From contig OZ220464.1 of the NCBI GenBank assembly GCA_965115825.1, forward strand, positions 434,001-498,000: 64,000 bases of DNA, given 5' to 3'. The notes under the pieces are model-generated. The model saw only the letters and a program-made list of their open reading frames with translations. It did not search any database and was not told the origin of the DNA. Positions 26,052-35,674 of this stretch are shown in pieces. The position numbers were made by a program, and so were the translations under genes. Positions within the stretch are counted from its first letter, which is position 1. Every line of letters starts with the position of its first letter. This DNA comes from Bin87 sp965115825. GTDB taxonomy: Bacteria > Chloroflexota > Dehalococcoidia > Lucifugimonadales > UBA3495.

Positions 26052-27980
26052 TTATTGGGCCATGGCGTGGTCGTAGCGTTGGAGGCAGGACTGTACCACC
26101 AGGTCAACGTCTTCGGCGAGGAGGTAGCGTTGGGCGGCCAGTTTCGCGGCGGCGGCGTTGACCTGGGCGGCGTAGTCGTTGCGGTCAGCATAGCGCGCGG
26201 CAATGGACGGGCGCGGGTCCCCAGCAGCCCTGCGCCCTTCTTCCGTGGGAGCGAACCAGTGGGTGGAGCCTTGCATGGACATGAGCTGCTCCGGGGCCCC
26301 GACATCAGGATGGCGGAGGTTCCAGCCGGTATGAGAGCCAACGGGAACGGTAAGGTCCGGCAGTCGAATGCCGGCCAAGTCGTTGCCGTCCGAGTCAGCG
26401 GCGGAAACCAGGTGCGGATACTCCCTACCTTCCCGAACCGGGTAGGCGGCAACGCCGGAAACGGCGTTGGAGCCGAGGTCAAGCTCTCGGACGCGCCAGA
26501 GTCGGGCCGGGTCGGGCGCGCTCTGACCGGGGATGGCAGGGAAGGCTTCCAGGTAGGCGGCTTGGGTCACGGCGCTTCCATCGTCCAGCCGAGGGTGCCG
26601 GCCGGGCGGTGGCGCGATGCCATCGGAGGCCCAACGGTCAAGGTTCAACAGGGCGGCGCGAAGCAAAGGAATGTAGTCCAGGACGTTATAAGGGTGCCGG
26701 CCCGTGGAACCGTCGGGGCCCTGCCCTGCCATCGCCTCCGGGGCGCCGGGCAGATGCTGCGCACTGGCAAAGAGGTAGTGGCGCGTTTCCGGAGCGGGTT
26801 GTAGGTCGCTGTCGCCCGCGCTGTTGATGTGGGTGAGGCAGCCGTCGCCGCGCCAGTACTCGGCGGCGGAGTCGGTGTAGATAATCTTGGGAACGGCGTT
26901 GAGCCGGCTCAGGCGGTTGAGCAAGCCGTCGGTCTGCCCGGTCAGGGCATCGGCAAGGTTGTTGTCGGCGAACGGGAATTGATGGCCGAACCCAGGGTTA
27001 GACTGGCAGGAGGGCTGGGCGAAACGATGGTTGAACTCCCCCATGCGTCCGCCCGCCACGTGCGGAAGCAGGCCGTCAAACACGGCCGCGCCCGCCTCGT
27101 CAACGTTGAGGCCGAAGTAAGCCATGGCGCGCAGGAGCCGGCCCGACTGGGAGATGCCGTAGGCATAAATGCGTTTATAGCCGGCGGCTATCTCGGTAGA
27201 ATTGCGGAGCCAGGCGGCAGCGTCGCGGATGGCTAGCATACCGCAGCCCACAACCACCGGGTTGGCAGCGGCGTAGATGACATAGTAGATTTTGCCGGGC
27301 CGGAATCCGGATGCCAGGGTGATGTGTTCCGGATCGGGGAAATGCCATTCGGATCGGGGAATTATCATGTCGGGGCCGTCTTCCCAATCGCGGACGCGGA
27401 GGGTTGCGTCAGGATCGTTAAGGTCGGCGACAGAGTAGGGCTTGTGGCCGCGGTTGGAAAGCAGGCGAGTCGTTTCGGCAACGTTGGGGCGCATCTCGAC
27501 GCAAGCCTGGCCGCTGGCGGGCTGGCCGTCAATGCACACGGCGGGGGCTTGCAGGCCGATGAGCGCATCACTCCGATAGACGTCCCACTGCCAGCCAACG
27601 GACAGAACGGAGTAGCCATGTTTGAGGAGGAAGCCGTCTCCCTCTGGAATTTCATCGGAAGTGATGGGCGGCGTCGGGGCGCGGTTGAAGAACGGAATGG
27701 CGCGGCGTCGGCCTCGGTTGACGGCCTCTACGATAAGCCGGCCGTTGCCCAGGGACGGATCCGCCGGCGCGACGAGAGTGAAGTCGCACGCAAAGCGGAC
27801 GCGGCCGGCGTCATCCACCGGGGCATACTGCAAATCGGTGATGGTTCCGTTGGCCGGGTTATGCGGGTCGACGGCGCAGGAGAGTACGCCGTCGCTGCGC
27901 TCGTAGCCGCCGGCATCGCCGAAACTCCGGCCGGCGGCGTAGGGGCGGCGATGCTTGATGCTGACGGCGGTTACAGGCAT
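26052..27980 (-). CDS. Large alpha/beta hydrolase domain protein
   Basis: 642 residues matching the long alpha/beta hydrolase family common in Actinobacteria and Chloroflexi. A jelly-roll-like N-terminal half (GDAGGYERSDGVLSCAVDP, NRGRRRAIPFFNRA) precedes the hydrolase core, where IYAYGISQSGRLLR carries the nucleophile elbow (G-x-S-x-S-G). A C-terminal His candidate lies in GSHTGWNLRHP. No signal peptide is visible. Substrate unknown; an esterase or hydrolase of hydrophobic esters is plausible. Confidence 0.8.
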   Translation of the reverse strand: MPVTAVSIKHRRPYAAGRSFGDAGGYERSDGVLSCAVDPHNPANGTITDLQYAPVDDAGRVRFACDFTLVAPADPSLGNGRLIVEAVNRGRRRAIPFFNRAPTPPITSDEIPEGDGFLLKHGYSVLSVGWQWDVYRSDALIGLQAPAVCIDGQPASGQACVEMRPNVAETTRLLSNRGHKPYSVADLNDPDATLRVRDWEDGPDMIIPRSEWHFPDPEHITLASGFRPGKIYYVIYAAANPVVVGCGMLAIRDAAAWLRNSTEIAAGYKRIYAYGISQSGRLLRAMAYFGLNVDEAGAAVFDGLLPHVAGGRMGEFNHRFAQPSCQSNPGFGHQFPFADNNLADALTGQTDGLLNRLSRLNAVPKIIYTDSAAEYWRGDGCLTHINSAGDSDLQPAPETRHYLFASAQHLPGAPEAMAGQGPDGSTGRHPYNVLDYIPLLRAALLNLDRWASDGIAPPPGRHPRLDDGSAVTQAAYLEAFPAIPGQSAPDPARLWRVRELDLGSNAVSGVAAYPVREGREYPHLVSAADSDGNDLAGIRLPDLTVPVGSHTGWNLRHPDVGAPEQLMSMQGSTHWFAPTEEGRRAAGDPRPSIAARYADRNDYAAQVNAAAAKLAAQRYLLAEDVDLVVQSCLQRYDHAMAQ

Positions 27981-28228
27981 TGGAACGCTCCATAGAAAAG
28001 GCTATGCCGGGATGGTAGCATAGTCGTTGCGCGTACCAAAACCCTTCGCCCACGCCTAACCAGGATTGCGCATCCTCGCCGGAGGTGCGGGCTTCGCCGT
28101 CTTCCTTTGCCTATGCTTAAACCAGGACTGCGGCCATGTCCCACCGCATCGCTGCCTTTAGCGCACCGCTAAAAGCCTAACCCTGCGCCAAACCCGCACC
28201 CCGTTCCCCCAAACCCCAAGCAACCTCC

Positions 28229-28458
28229 AATCCTGAAAATCCCAAAATCCCGTAAATCCTGATTCTGACAACAACGTCCCCGCATCCCACACCACTCACC
28301 TAAGCCCAGCGCCAGACCCCCAAAGCAACCCCCATCCCGAAAATCCCAAAATCCGGTAAATCCTGATTCTGACAACAGCCTCCCTAGCCCAGCGCCAACC
28401 CCTAACCAACCCCCCATCCTGAAAATCCCAAAATCCCGAAAATCCTGATTCTGACAAC
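28229..28458. repeat. Three copies of the dispersed ~44-bp repeat
   Basis: Copies at 28229-28272, 28333-28376 and 28415-28458, all in the same orientation, each ending GATTCTGACAAC. Spacers between them are unlike one another. The third copy's CTGACA forms the -35 of the surface-protein promoter. The preceding stretch from about 27981 holds nothing else I recognise. Confidence 0.85.
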
Positions 28459-28479
28459 AACCCTCAATTATGCTAAAAT
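28451..28479 (+). promoter_or_regulatory. Promoter of surface protein gene 1, built on a repeat copy
   Basis: CTGACA (28451-28456, inside the dispersed repeat), a 17-base spacer and TAAAAT (28474-28479) with extended TGC. The same arrangement occurs before surface gene 2 (44160-44188), and the ~80-base leader after it is conserved between the two. Confidence 0.7.
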
Positions 28480-28559
28480 CCCCACCCGCGGCGCCCTTGA
28501 CCGAGGCTAACCCCGGCCTAACGCCGTAGTCTATCGCGGTACGATACTCGAGGCACAAT

Positions 28560-28646
28560 ATGGCAGGCAAAGATGACTTCACGCCCCACTCCTCCGTAAT
28601 GCCCCCCCCCCCCCCCCCCCCCGACTCTCCGGCCCGGAGGCGCGCT
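28560..28646 (+). other. Conserved MAGK leader ORF, out of frame with surface gene 1
   Basis: GAGG precedes an ATG at 28560 that opens MAGKDDFTPHSSVM and then enters a run of 21 C. With 21 C the frame continues as a 66-codon shadow ending at 28760, one base out of register with the giant ORF. With 20 C it would fuse in frame to the ATG at 28648. The paralogous leader at 44269 does read in frame. Confidence 0.6.
28602..28622. repeat. Homopolymeric C tract (21 C)
   Basis: An uninterrupted run of 21 C between the MAGK leader and the signal peptide of surface gene 1. Runs of this length are hypermutable by slipped-strand mispairing, and also error-prone in sequencing, so the count should be treated with care. 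Confidence 0.85.
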
Positions 28647-28647
28647 G

Positions 28648-31600
28648 ATGGGCCTCCTCCGGCGCATCAACCTCAGCCGCCGGCCAGTTGGCATCGCCCT
28701 CATCCTCGCCACGAGCCTCCTCTCCATTGGCTGCGTCGGCATCCTCGCCTCCCTGGCTAACCAGGGATCCACCCCGTTAGCCCCAATCGGCTTCAGCGCA
28801 ACTTCCGGCCAAAGCACAGTGAACCTTTCCTGGACCAACCCCAACAACAGCGCCATTGACTACTACGAATATCAGCAGAAAGTAGGCTCCGCCGACTACG
28901 GCGCCTGGGCCGAAATCCCCAACTCCCACAGCGGCACAACCTTTGCCGAAATAACCGGCCTCGCCGCTGGCGTCGCCCACAAGTTCAAAATCCGCGCCAG
29001 GAGCTCCGCCGGCGCCGCGTCCGCAGAGGCAACCGCAACTCCCTCCGCACCGTCGCTGAGGCTCTTCGCGACCGCCGGCAACGGACAGGTAACCCTCAAA
29101 TGGGAACTCTCCGGCCCCTACGCAGTGGTTTCGACGTGGAAAATTTGGGGGTACTCCCTCTTTGATGGTAATTCGTGGTCCGACGAGACAACGATATGCA
29201 GACAAGTTGATAGTGGGTCATGCCCCGGCGTCAGAACACATACGGTATCCGGCCTCACTAACGGAAAAGAGTACCAGGTCGAAGTCAACCTGACCCCCGG
29301 CAATCTCGTCAGTGGGCTTGGAAGCTTCGGCGGGTCTTCAAACGCAGTGACCTTCACCCCTTCGGCTTCGGCGCCCGTACCGGCGGGAACCCCCGCCGCC
29401 CCCGCCAGCTTTACCGCCAACGCCGGCGACAGCAAAGTAACCCTCAGCTGGACCGACCCCGGCGACGAAACCATCGAGAACTGGCAATACCGCAGCAAGC
29501 GGGGCGGACGCACCTACGGATACTGGCTAGACATCGACAGCTCCGACAAAGACACCACCAGCCACGAAGTCAACGGCCTCACCAACGGCACGGCGTACGC
29601 TTTCCAGGTTCGCGCCGTCAACGGCGCCGGCTACGGAGCCGTCCCCACCGCCCAAAGCGCCACCCTCAATCGCCGGCCTGGTGTTGCCGATGACGGTGCC
29701 GTCCCCACCGCCCAAAGCGCCACCCCCACCACGGCGTCCTCCACGCCGCCAGACAACACCGACACGCCGGTGCCCGCCGACACCGATACGCCGGTGCCCA
29801 ACTCCGGGCCCCAGGTCGTTATTAACGTTGGGAAACATACCGGCAACGTAAGCGCGGTACCAACAGGTAAACTGGCCACCGGTTTCCAGGGCACCCGGAA
29901 TGCGGCAAAGAAGGTAACCATCATCATACCGTCCGCCGACTCCTCCGTGCGGGTGCGCCTGCATTGGACGCCGCCGGCGTCGGGCGACACGCCCCGGGAC
30001 GAAACACTGACGGTCGGAGAGCATACCCTCACCGGGACCACCCCGACCGTAGGCACAAACTACAGCATAACGGTAGTTGTGAAGAAGGCGATTGCTGCTC
30101 CCACGCTGATATCAGACCCGGACAAATCTGCGACTTTGCCCCCGGGCAAAAGCACAGTGCAGGTCTGTTTCAACCTCCTTTCCGTCAAGCACAGCGGCAC
30201 AACTTACCTGGAGACCCGGCAGGGCATGACGGCGGTTGCCGCCAACGCAGCGCTGAGCGACGGAACCACCGGCGTTTTTGTATCCTCCAGCGTCTCCGGC
30301 ATCACCACCGGCCGGAACGTTAACCTGTTCCCCTGCGCCAATCTCGGCGTAGGGACCCACACGGTCACCTGGAGCTGGCACGGGCCCGGCGGTTCCGACC
30401 CATCGGCGGGCACCCTGGAAGGCAGAACCTCCACCACCGCAACCGTGAGCGCCGAACCCCCCACCGACACCCCCACCCACACCAACACGCCCACCAACAC
30501 GCATACGCCCACCACGGCGTCCGCTTCCAAAACCATCACCCTCTCAGCCGACAGCACGATGATAACCGAAGGCGATTCGACCCGTAAATCTGTCAGTATC
30601 ACCACCACCCTGAGCGAGGGGGCGCCGTCCAACTTTGCTGTCCGATTTACGGCTACCGGGTCAGCCACGATTGAGAACAGCAACAATCTAGGAGTCGTAA
30701 CTTGCAGTGCGCCAACGGATGCTTGCGTAGGTACCGAGGTCGTTATACCAGTAGGTACAACCAAAAAGACCTCAGCCATAGTGTCTATCGTTGGCGACAC
30801 GCGCAACGAGGGGAACGAAACCATCGTAATAACGGCCAGGGGCGGAACCGTAGGCTCTAGCACTCTCGACCCTTCCTGGCAGGCGGGAACTATCACCCTG
30901 ACCATAGTGGACAATGACGCCCCCGGGACATCGCCGACGCCGCCCACCAGCACGCCCACCGGCACACCGACCAGAACGCCGGTTGTAGGCGGAGGGGCGC
31001 CGTCTCAGGGAAGCGGGTTCGCCGGGGCCGACGGGTTCATCACGGCGCCATCCGCTGCGCCGGACGGGCCCGTTCTCACGGGGCGCAACCGGGCGATAGC
31101 GGCAAACATCGCCGCGCCGGCTGCCAACGCCGGCGCCGCCAAGCTGGGCAGCCCGGAATACACCGGGTTTGACCTGGAATACCGGAGAGGCAGCGCCGGG
31201 GCGTGGACGCGCTTCGCCGGGCCGGTGACGCTGAACCGCCGCAACCTCTCCGGCGCCGCGCTGATTACGGGCTTGGAAAACGGGGTGGAGTACCACGTGC
31301 GGGTCAGAGTAACCCACGGCGACGGCTACGGCCCGTGGAGCGCGGCCTCGGCGGCCACGCCCATGGCCACCACGCCGGGCCCCATCCGAAACCTGGCCGC
31401 CAAGCAGATCGCGTGGCTTTCGGTTGCGGAAAGCGACACAACGTATGTAAGAGCGGTAATCTACGTAACCTGGGATCCGCCGGTGGATGATGGCGGCAGC
31501 CCGGTTACCGGCTACGACCTGGAGATTATGAGCGGCGGCAACGGCAATGCCATCAGCGCCTCCCTGGCCCAAGAGTTCAACCGCAAGGTTGGCTCATCCG

Positions 31601-34257
31601 ACGGGGTTTGGAAGAACGACCGGGAAGCGGATATGACCGACCTGACCCATACCACCGGCACGATTGCGGGCACCAGCGATGCCTTGGGCCGGGACAACCA
31701 GTGGGTGGAGTACCGGGTGGGGGCGGTCAACGCGCAGGGAGCCGGGAACATCGCCAAGGTACAAATCCAGGTTGACAAGGATGCGGCAGTGGACTTAACC
31801 GCCGCGTGGTTCACGGGGACGATAGCGTCAGACAGCAGTACGTCGGGCGGCGCGCCCAAGCTCACGGTGAAGCTGAACAACCTGGACGCTCCTTTGTCGG
31901 TAGGCTCCCGCGTCGCGCTGTTCTTGGAAGACGATTTCCAGGTTCCCGACGCCATTCCGGCCGGTTCAATCTACTTCGTAGCCAACTCGCCGACCACCGT
32001 TGACTCGGGCAACGGCGCCCCGGTGTACGCCACCGAAGCCCCGGTGATTGACACCGACGCCTACTTTGACGACGACAAGGACGACGTGAGCCTTACCATC
32101 CGCATCCCCGATATGTGCACCGGCGATTCGGACGAATGCGAAGGCTCCAACGGGGTAAACCGAGGCCAAGACCTGACCATGGTCATCCTGGGCAGCTCCG
32201 GCATCAAAAACCCCTCGGAAGCGGGAACGCACACCGTCGCCTTCGACGTGCTGGGCTTTGACGATACGCTGCCGAGCCGCATCGAACGCCTCATGGCCAA
32301 CGGCATGGAGCGCAGCGCCAAAACCGCTGACGGCAATCGCACCATCCAGAAGCGGCAGGGCGTGTACGTCAGCACGGAGGCTAAAATCTCCCTGTCGGAT
32401 ACGGACGGCGAGCGTGGGGAAGAGCTGACGGTGAACGGTTCCGGTTTCAACAACGGCACCACCGCCGCCGCCTACGTGGCGCAGCGCAAGGCCGCCCGCT
32501 ACGCCGTGGCCGAATGGTGGGAAACCCTGGACTGCGACAAGATGAAAGCGGCCATGGGCTCCGGCGCCGGCAACGAGTTCTGCTTCCACTACACGCTGGA
32601 CGAAACTGAGATGACCTACACGGTGGCCAGCAAGGACAAGGCGGCCAGCGACAAGGTGTTCGCCCGCCACCTCTGCGAACGGGGCATCATCCCCACCGGA
32701 ACCGAGGCCGGCAGCGCCACCGTGAGCAGCGACGACCGGGTAGCCATCTCCTTCGAGGTCAGCGTGCCCACCTTCCAGCCGGGCAACAACAACCTGATCT
32801 GCGTGGAGGACGGCGAAGGCCGCACCTCCGGCGAGGACGTTGAGGACTTCGAGCTCACGCCATCCATCAGCATATCGCCTAACGAGGGACAAGCCGGCGA
32901 CGAGGTAACCGTGTTCGCCCAGGACTTCCCCGTCGCCGGGGCAGCCTTCGCCGAGCTGAAAGTGGGCGGCGTCGTGATAACCGACAACATCCGCGCCACC
33001 AGCATCAGCTCCGACGGTTCCGCCACGGCGACGTTCAAGTTGCCGCCGCAGAAAGGCGTCAAGCGCGTTGACGCCAAGTGGGGCAGCAAGTCGGAGGACA
33101 CCAAGGTAACCATCCTGCCGGCCATCGTGAACGTCGGCCACGGGGAACCGCTGCCCAACGACCGGCTCACCCTCACGGGAACGGGCTTCGCCAGCGGAAC
33201 CGGCAGCGGCATCATGCCCGAAGACATCACCATCAGCGGCGCGCCAATGCTCGTGTACGATGACTGTCTGGACGGCGACGGCGAGGTTGAAGTGTCCAGC
33301 GGCGGGCAGTTCGTCTGCGCGGTAGCGGTGTGGCCGGCCGCCGGCGCCGCCTCCAACCCAACGCTGACCTCCGGTCGGCACATCATCAGGGTCAAGGATA
33401 AGCAGGGCTTTGAGGGCGAAGTCGCCATCACCATCCCGGAGCCGACGGTCAAGTTGCTGCCGGCGGTAGCCGGGCCTCGGGATACGGTAACCATCTCCGG
33501 AGAGAACTGGCCGGTGGACAACGCGGAAAGCTCCATTGAGGCCATCACCGTAACGGTGACCGACGGCGACCGGGCGCGGCAGTACAGCGTGTACGCCGAC
33601 GGCTCCGGGCGCTGGTTCATCGAGCACCGGGTCAGCGGCAGCGTACCCATCCCCTCCACCAGCAGGGTGGAAGCCAAGTATGAAGACCTGGTGAAGCTGG
33701 CCGATATCACGATACCGGCCTCCGTAATCGGGATAGCGCCCGGCGAGTGTCAGCCCGGCGGAGACATCACGCTGTCGGTGAACAATATGCCGGTGCACGC
33801 GCGGGTCGAGCGGGTAGCCATCGGTCGCCGGGACGTAATGCCGAGCCCCACGCCCAGCACCGACGGCGACGGCGTAGTTGAGGTGGCGGTAGCCTGCCCG
33901 GGCCTGGATCCCGGCGTGTACAGCGTGGAGCTGGAGGTTGACGACACCGTAGCCATCGGCAGCGTGGAAGTCCTGCCGGAAGGCCCGGTAGGAACCGGAA
34001 CGCCGATAGCCGAAGCGCTGGCTCCGCTGGGCGACAAGGCGCTGGCAGTGTTCTACTTTGACAGCATCAGCAAGGAATGGCTGTTCTACGACGCCCGTCC
34101 GGAGTTCGCCGACCTCAACACCCTGGAGGAGCTGGTAGCCGGCGAAGCCTACTGGGTGCTGGTAACCGGCAACATTGAGGACGTAGCCCTAGGCGGCCAG
34201 ACCCGCAGCCTGACGTGCAGCCCCGGCGGCAACTGCTGGAACCTGCTGGTCTGGTAG
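28648..34257 (+). CDS. Giant surface protein 1 (fibronectin III, Calx-beta, IPT-like domains)
   Basis: 1,869 residues. The ATG at 28648 has its own GGAGG seven bases upstream; an upstream MAGK start would be in frame only if the C tract changed length. A signal sequence (GIALILATSLLSIGC) is followed by FN3-like domains (about 45-125 and 245-340), Thr/Pro stalks (TPVPADTDTPVP), a Calx-beta-like domain (about 625-755, ending TLTIVDND), another Thr/Pro stalk, FN3 modules (about 830-1000) and IPT-like repeats (ISPNEGQAGDEVTVFAQDF). The C-terminal motif (YWVLVTGN...GNCWNLLVW) resembles the GxNLxxW endings of Chloroflexota surface proteins. The last 3,280 bp match surface gene 2 without length difference. 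Likely an adhesin or surface-layer protein. Confidence 0.85.
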   Translation: MGLLRRINLSRRPVGIALILATSLLSIGCVGILASLANQGSTPLAPIGFSATSGQSTVNLSWTNPNNSAIDYYEYQQKVGSADYGAWAEIPNSHSGTTFAEITGLAAGVAHKFKIRARSSAGAASAEATATPSAPSLRLFATAGNGQVTLKWELSGPYAVVSTWKIWGYSLFDGNSWSDETTICRQVDSGSCPGVRTHTVSGLTNGKEYQVEVNLTPGNLVSGLGSFGGSSNAVTFTPSASAPVPAGTPAAPASFTANAGDSKVTLSWTDPGDETIENWQYRSKRGGRTYGYWLDIDSSDKDTTSHEVNGLTNGTAYAFQVRAVNGAGYGAVPTAQSATLNRRPGVADDGAVPTAQSATPTTASSTPPDNTDTPVPADTDTPVPNSGPQVVINVGKHTGNVSAVPTGKLATGFQGTRNAAKKVTIIIPSADSSVRVRLHWTPPASGDTPRDETLTVGEHTLTGTTPTVGTNYSITVVVKKAIAAPTLISDPDKSATLPPGKSTVQVCFNLLSVKHSGTTYLETRQGMTAVAANAALSDGTTGVFVSSSVSGITTGRNVNLFPCANLGVGTHTVTWSWHGPGGSDPSAGTLEGRTSTTATVSAEPPTDTPTHTNTPTNTHTPTTASASKTITLSADSTMITEGDSTRKSVSITTTLSEGAPSNFAVRFTATGSATIENSNNLGVVTCSAPTDACVGTEVVIPVGTTKKTSAIVSIVGDTRNEGNETIVITARGGTVGSSTLDPSWQAGTITLTIVDNDAPGTSPTPPTSTPTGTPTRTPVVGGGAPSQGSGFAGADGFITAPSAAPDGPVLTGRNRAIAANIAAPAANAGAAKLGSPEYTGFDLEYRRGSAGAWTRFAGPVTLNRRNLSGAALITGLENGVEYHVRVRVTHGDGYGPWSAASAATPMATTPGPIRNLAAKQIAWLSVAESDTTYVRAVIYVTWDPPVDDGGSPVTGYDLEIMSGGNGNAISASLAQEFNRKVGSSDGVWKNDREADMTDLTHTTGTIAGTSDALGRDNQWVEYRVGAVNAQGAGNIAKVQIQVDKDAAVDLTAAWFTGTIASDSSTSGGAPKLTVKLNNLDAPLSVGSRVALFLEDDFQVPDAIPAGSIYFVANSPTTVDSGNGAPVYATEAPVIDTDAYFDDDKDDVSLTIRIPDMCTGDSDECEGSNGVNRGQDLTMVILGSSGIKNPSEAGTHTVAFDVLGFDDTLPSRIERLMANGMERSAKTADGNRTIQKRQGVYVSTEAKISLSDTDGERGEELTVNGSGFNNGTTAAAYVAQRKAARYAVAEWWETLDCDKMKAAMGSGAGNEFCFHYTLDETEMTYTVASKDKAASDKVFARHLCERGIIPTGTEAGSATVSSDDRVAISFEVSVPTFQPGNNNLICVEDGEGRTSGEDVEDFELTPSISISPNEGQAGDEVTVFAQDFPVAGAAFAELKVGGVVITDNIRATSISSDGSATATFKLPPQKGVKRVDAKWGSKSEDTKVTILPAIVNVGHGEPLPNDRLTLTGTGFASGTGSGIMPEDITISGAPMLVYDDCLDGDGEVEVSSGGQFVCAVAVWPAAGAASNPTLTSGRHIIRVKDKQGFEGEVAITIPEPTVKLLPAVAGPRDTVTISGENWPVDNAESSIEAITVTVTDGDRARQYSVYADGSGRWFIEHRVSGSVPIPSTSRVEAKYEDLVKLADITIPASVIGIAPGECQPGGDITLSVNNMPVHARVERVAIGRRDVMPSPTPSTDGDGVVEVAVACPGLDPGVYSVELEVDDTVAIGSVEVLPEGPVGTGTPIAEALAPLGDKALAVFYFDSISKEWLFYDARPEFADLNTLEELVAGEAYWVLVTGNIEDVALGGQTRSLTCSPGGNCWNLLVW

Positions 34258-34303
34258 CCGCGCGCGGGAAACCGCAACCGCCGCATCAACCCGCCAATCG
34301 CTG

Positions 34304-34344
34304 AAAGAGTAAGGGCAGGTCTTCGGGCCTGCCCTTACTCTTTT
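34304..34344 (+). terminator. Intrinsic terminator of surface gene 1
   Basis: AAGAGTAAGGGCAGG pairs with CCTGCCCTTACTCTT around a TTCG-containing loop, followed by TTTTAT. The same terminator in variant form follows gene 2. Confidence 0.9.
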
Positions 34345-34433
34345 ATGGAACCGCCCAGCCGCAGTTTGCGCAACCCTACTGATAAACAGGCCCCGCAAAC
34401 TGCCCACGCCTCACACCATCGTAGCAACCCCCC

Positions 34434-34475
34434 ATCCTGAAAATCCTAAAATCCAGTAAACCCTGATTCTGACAA
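34434..34475. repeat. Dispersed ~44-bp repeat
   Basis: One copy ending CTGATTCTGACAA, directly before leader element copy B. Confidence 0.75.
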
Positions 34476-34490
34476 ATTGATGACATCCAA

Positions 34491-34720
34491 CACTTGCAAA
34501 ACCGTACGCCAGTACCCTACCCTATCCCCCGTCAGGCTCATCCGCCGGCCCCGCGCGAATCGTCGGATACCCGTCCCAGCCCGGTGCACCAGCCAGGACA
34601 CCCGCCTGACATCACAACTGAATAGGAGTTTCACGGGGTTCAGGATAACACTACCCAAACCGCCGCAACCAGTACTGTGCGACCAAAAGGAGAGAAACAA
34701 CCACAACCAACCCCACCGCC
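34491..34720 (+). other. Leader element copy B, apparently decayed
   Basis: This matches 12612-12770 closely (TTGCAAAACCGTA, GTCAGGCTCATCCGCCGGCC, ACAACTGAATAGGAGT), then skips ~240 bases of copy A and resumes at GACCAAAAGGAGAGAAAC. The -10 box is lost (TACCCT). AGCCAGGACACCCGCCTGA (34591-34609) closely resembles the B12 box of cobalamin riboswitches, but other aptamer parts are not evident. No gene follows it directly; etfB begins 140 bases further on. Confidence 0.35.
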
Positions 34721-34860
34721 CGCGCCCCTCCTCAGGGGCCTACCCGCCCCCTGAGGTCAACGGTTGCTAACCGGAGGGCGCTCCCCAGTTTGACACTGCA
34801 ATGGGCTAGTGATAACTTTCACATAGCATCTCTACGATTCCCAACGGGAGCAACTTGCCC

Positions 34861-35661
34861 ATGTCCCTGAACATCTGCGTGCTGGCCAAGCAGGTCGTTG
34901 ACCCTGAAATGCCGGCCGCCGCTTTCCGTATCGACCCGGACGCCCGCGAGGTCGTCCCGCCAGCTAACATACCCCCTGTCGTCAACGGCTTCGACGAAAA
35001 CGCCGTTGAAGCCGCCCTCCAAATCAAGGATGCCCAGGGCGCCAGCGTCACTGTCATCTCCTCCGGAACCTCGTTCGCCCTGGACGTGATGAAAAAGCCC
35101 CTCTCCATGGGCGCCGACGAGCTGGTGCTGCTCCAGGACGACTCCTTCGCCAACTCGGTGGACTCATTCTTCACCGTGCAGCTCCTCAGCGCCGCCGTCG
35201 GCAAACTCGGCGGCTTCGACCTCATCATCTGCGGTCGCCAGGCCTCCGACTGGGACAACGCTCAGGTGCCTTTGGGCGTCGCTGAAACCCTGGGCATGGC
35301 CTGCGTCACCCTCGGCAAAAAGGTGGACGTGCAGGACGGCAAGCTAATAGTGGAACGACTGGCCCCCGACGGCTACGAAGTCGTTGAATCCGACTTGCCC
35401 GCCCTGGTTACCGTCAGCAACGAGTTGGGTCAGCCCCGCTATCCCACTTTGCGCGGCATCATGGCGGCCACCCGCAAGCGCCCCACCATCTGGACCGCCG
35501 GCGACCTCGACCTGGACGCCGCTCTGCTGGAACCCCGTCTCACCCTCCACGACCTGTTCGTGCCGCAAAGAGAGCAGGAGTGTGAAATTATTGCCGGCGA
35601 CGACGATGCCGACGCCGCCCGCAATCTGGCTCTGAAACTGCGCGAAGACCGCCTTATCTAA
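34861..35661 (+). CDS. etfB: Electron transfer flavoprotein beta subunit
   Basis: 266 residues from the ATG at 34861 (GGGAG ten bases upstream; a TTG at 34855 is too close). NICVLAKQVVDPEMP opens the ETF alpha/beta fold. VNGFDENAVEAALQIKD, DLIICGRQASDWDNAQVPLG and GQPRYPTLRGIMAATRK are the beta-subunit signatures, the last in the AMP-binding and partner-recognition region. With etfA (13 bp downstream) it forms the heterodimer that shuttles electrons from acyl-CoA or other dehydrogenases to the quinone pool. It suits the thiolase and other beta-oxidation-like genes. Confidence 0.93.
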   Translation: MSLNICVLAKQVVDPEMPAAAFRIDPDAREVVPPANIPPVVNGFDENAVEAALQIKDAQGASVTVISSGTSFALDVMKKPLSMGADELVLLQDDSFANSVDSFFTVQLLSAAVGKLGGFDLIICGRQASDWDNAQVPLGVAETLGMACVTLGKKVDVQDGKLIVERLAPDGYEVVESDLPALVTVSNELGQPRYPTLRGIMAATRKRPTIWTAGDLDLDAALLEPRLTLHDLFVPQREQECEIIAGDDDADAARNLALKLREDRLI

Positions 35662-35674
35662 CACGGAGAACAAA

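Noticed and set aside
28560..28760. 66-residue protein from the MAGK leader of surface gene 1
   Set aside because: Only the first 14 codons are conserved with gene 2; the rest is the giant gene read out of frame.
34491..34720. Functional cobalamin riboswitch controlling etfB
   Set aside because: Only a B12-box-like string is present; the rest of the aptamer, the -10 box and close placement to etfB are missing.
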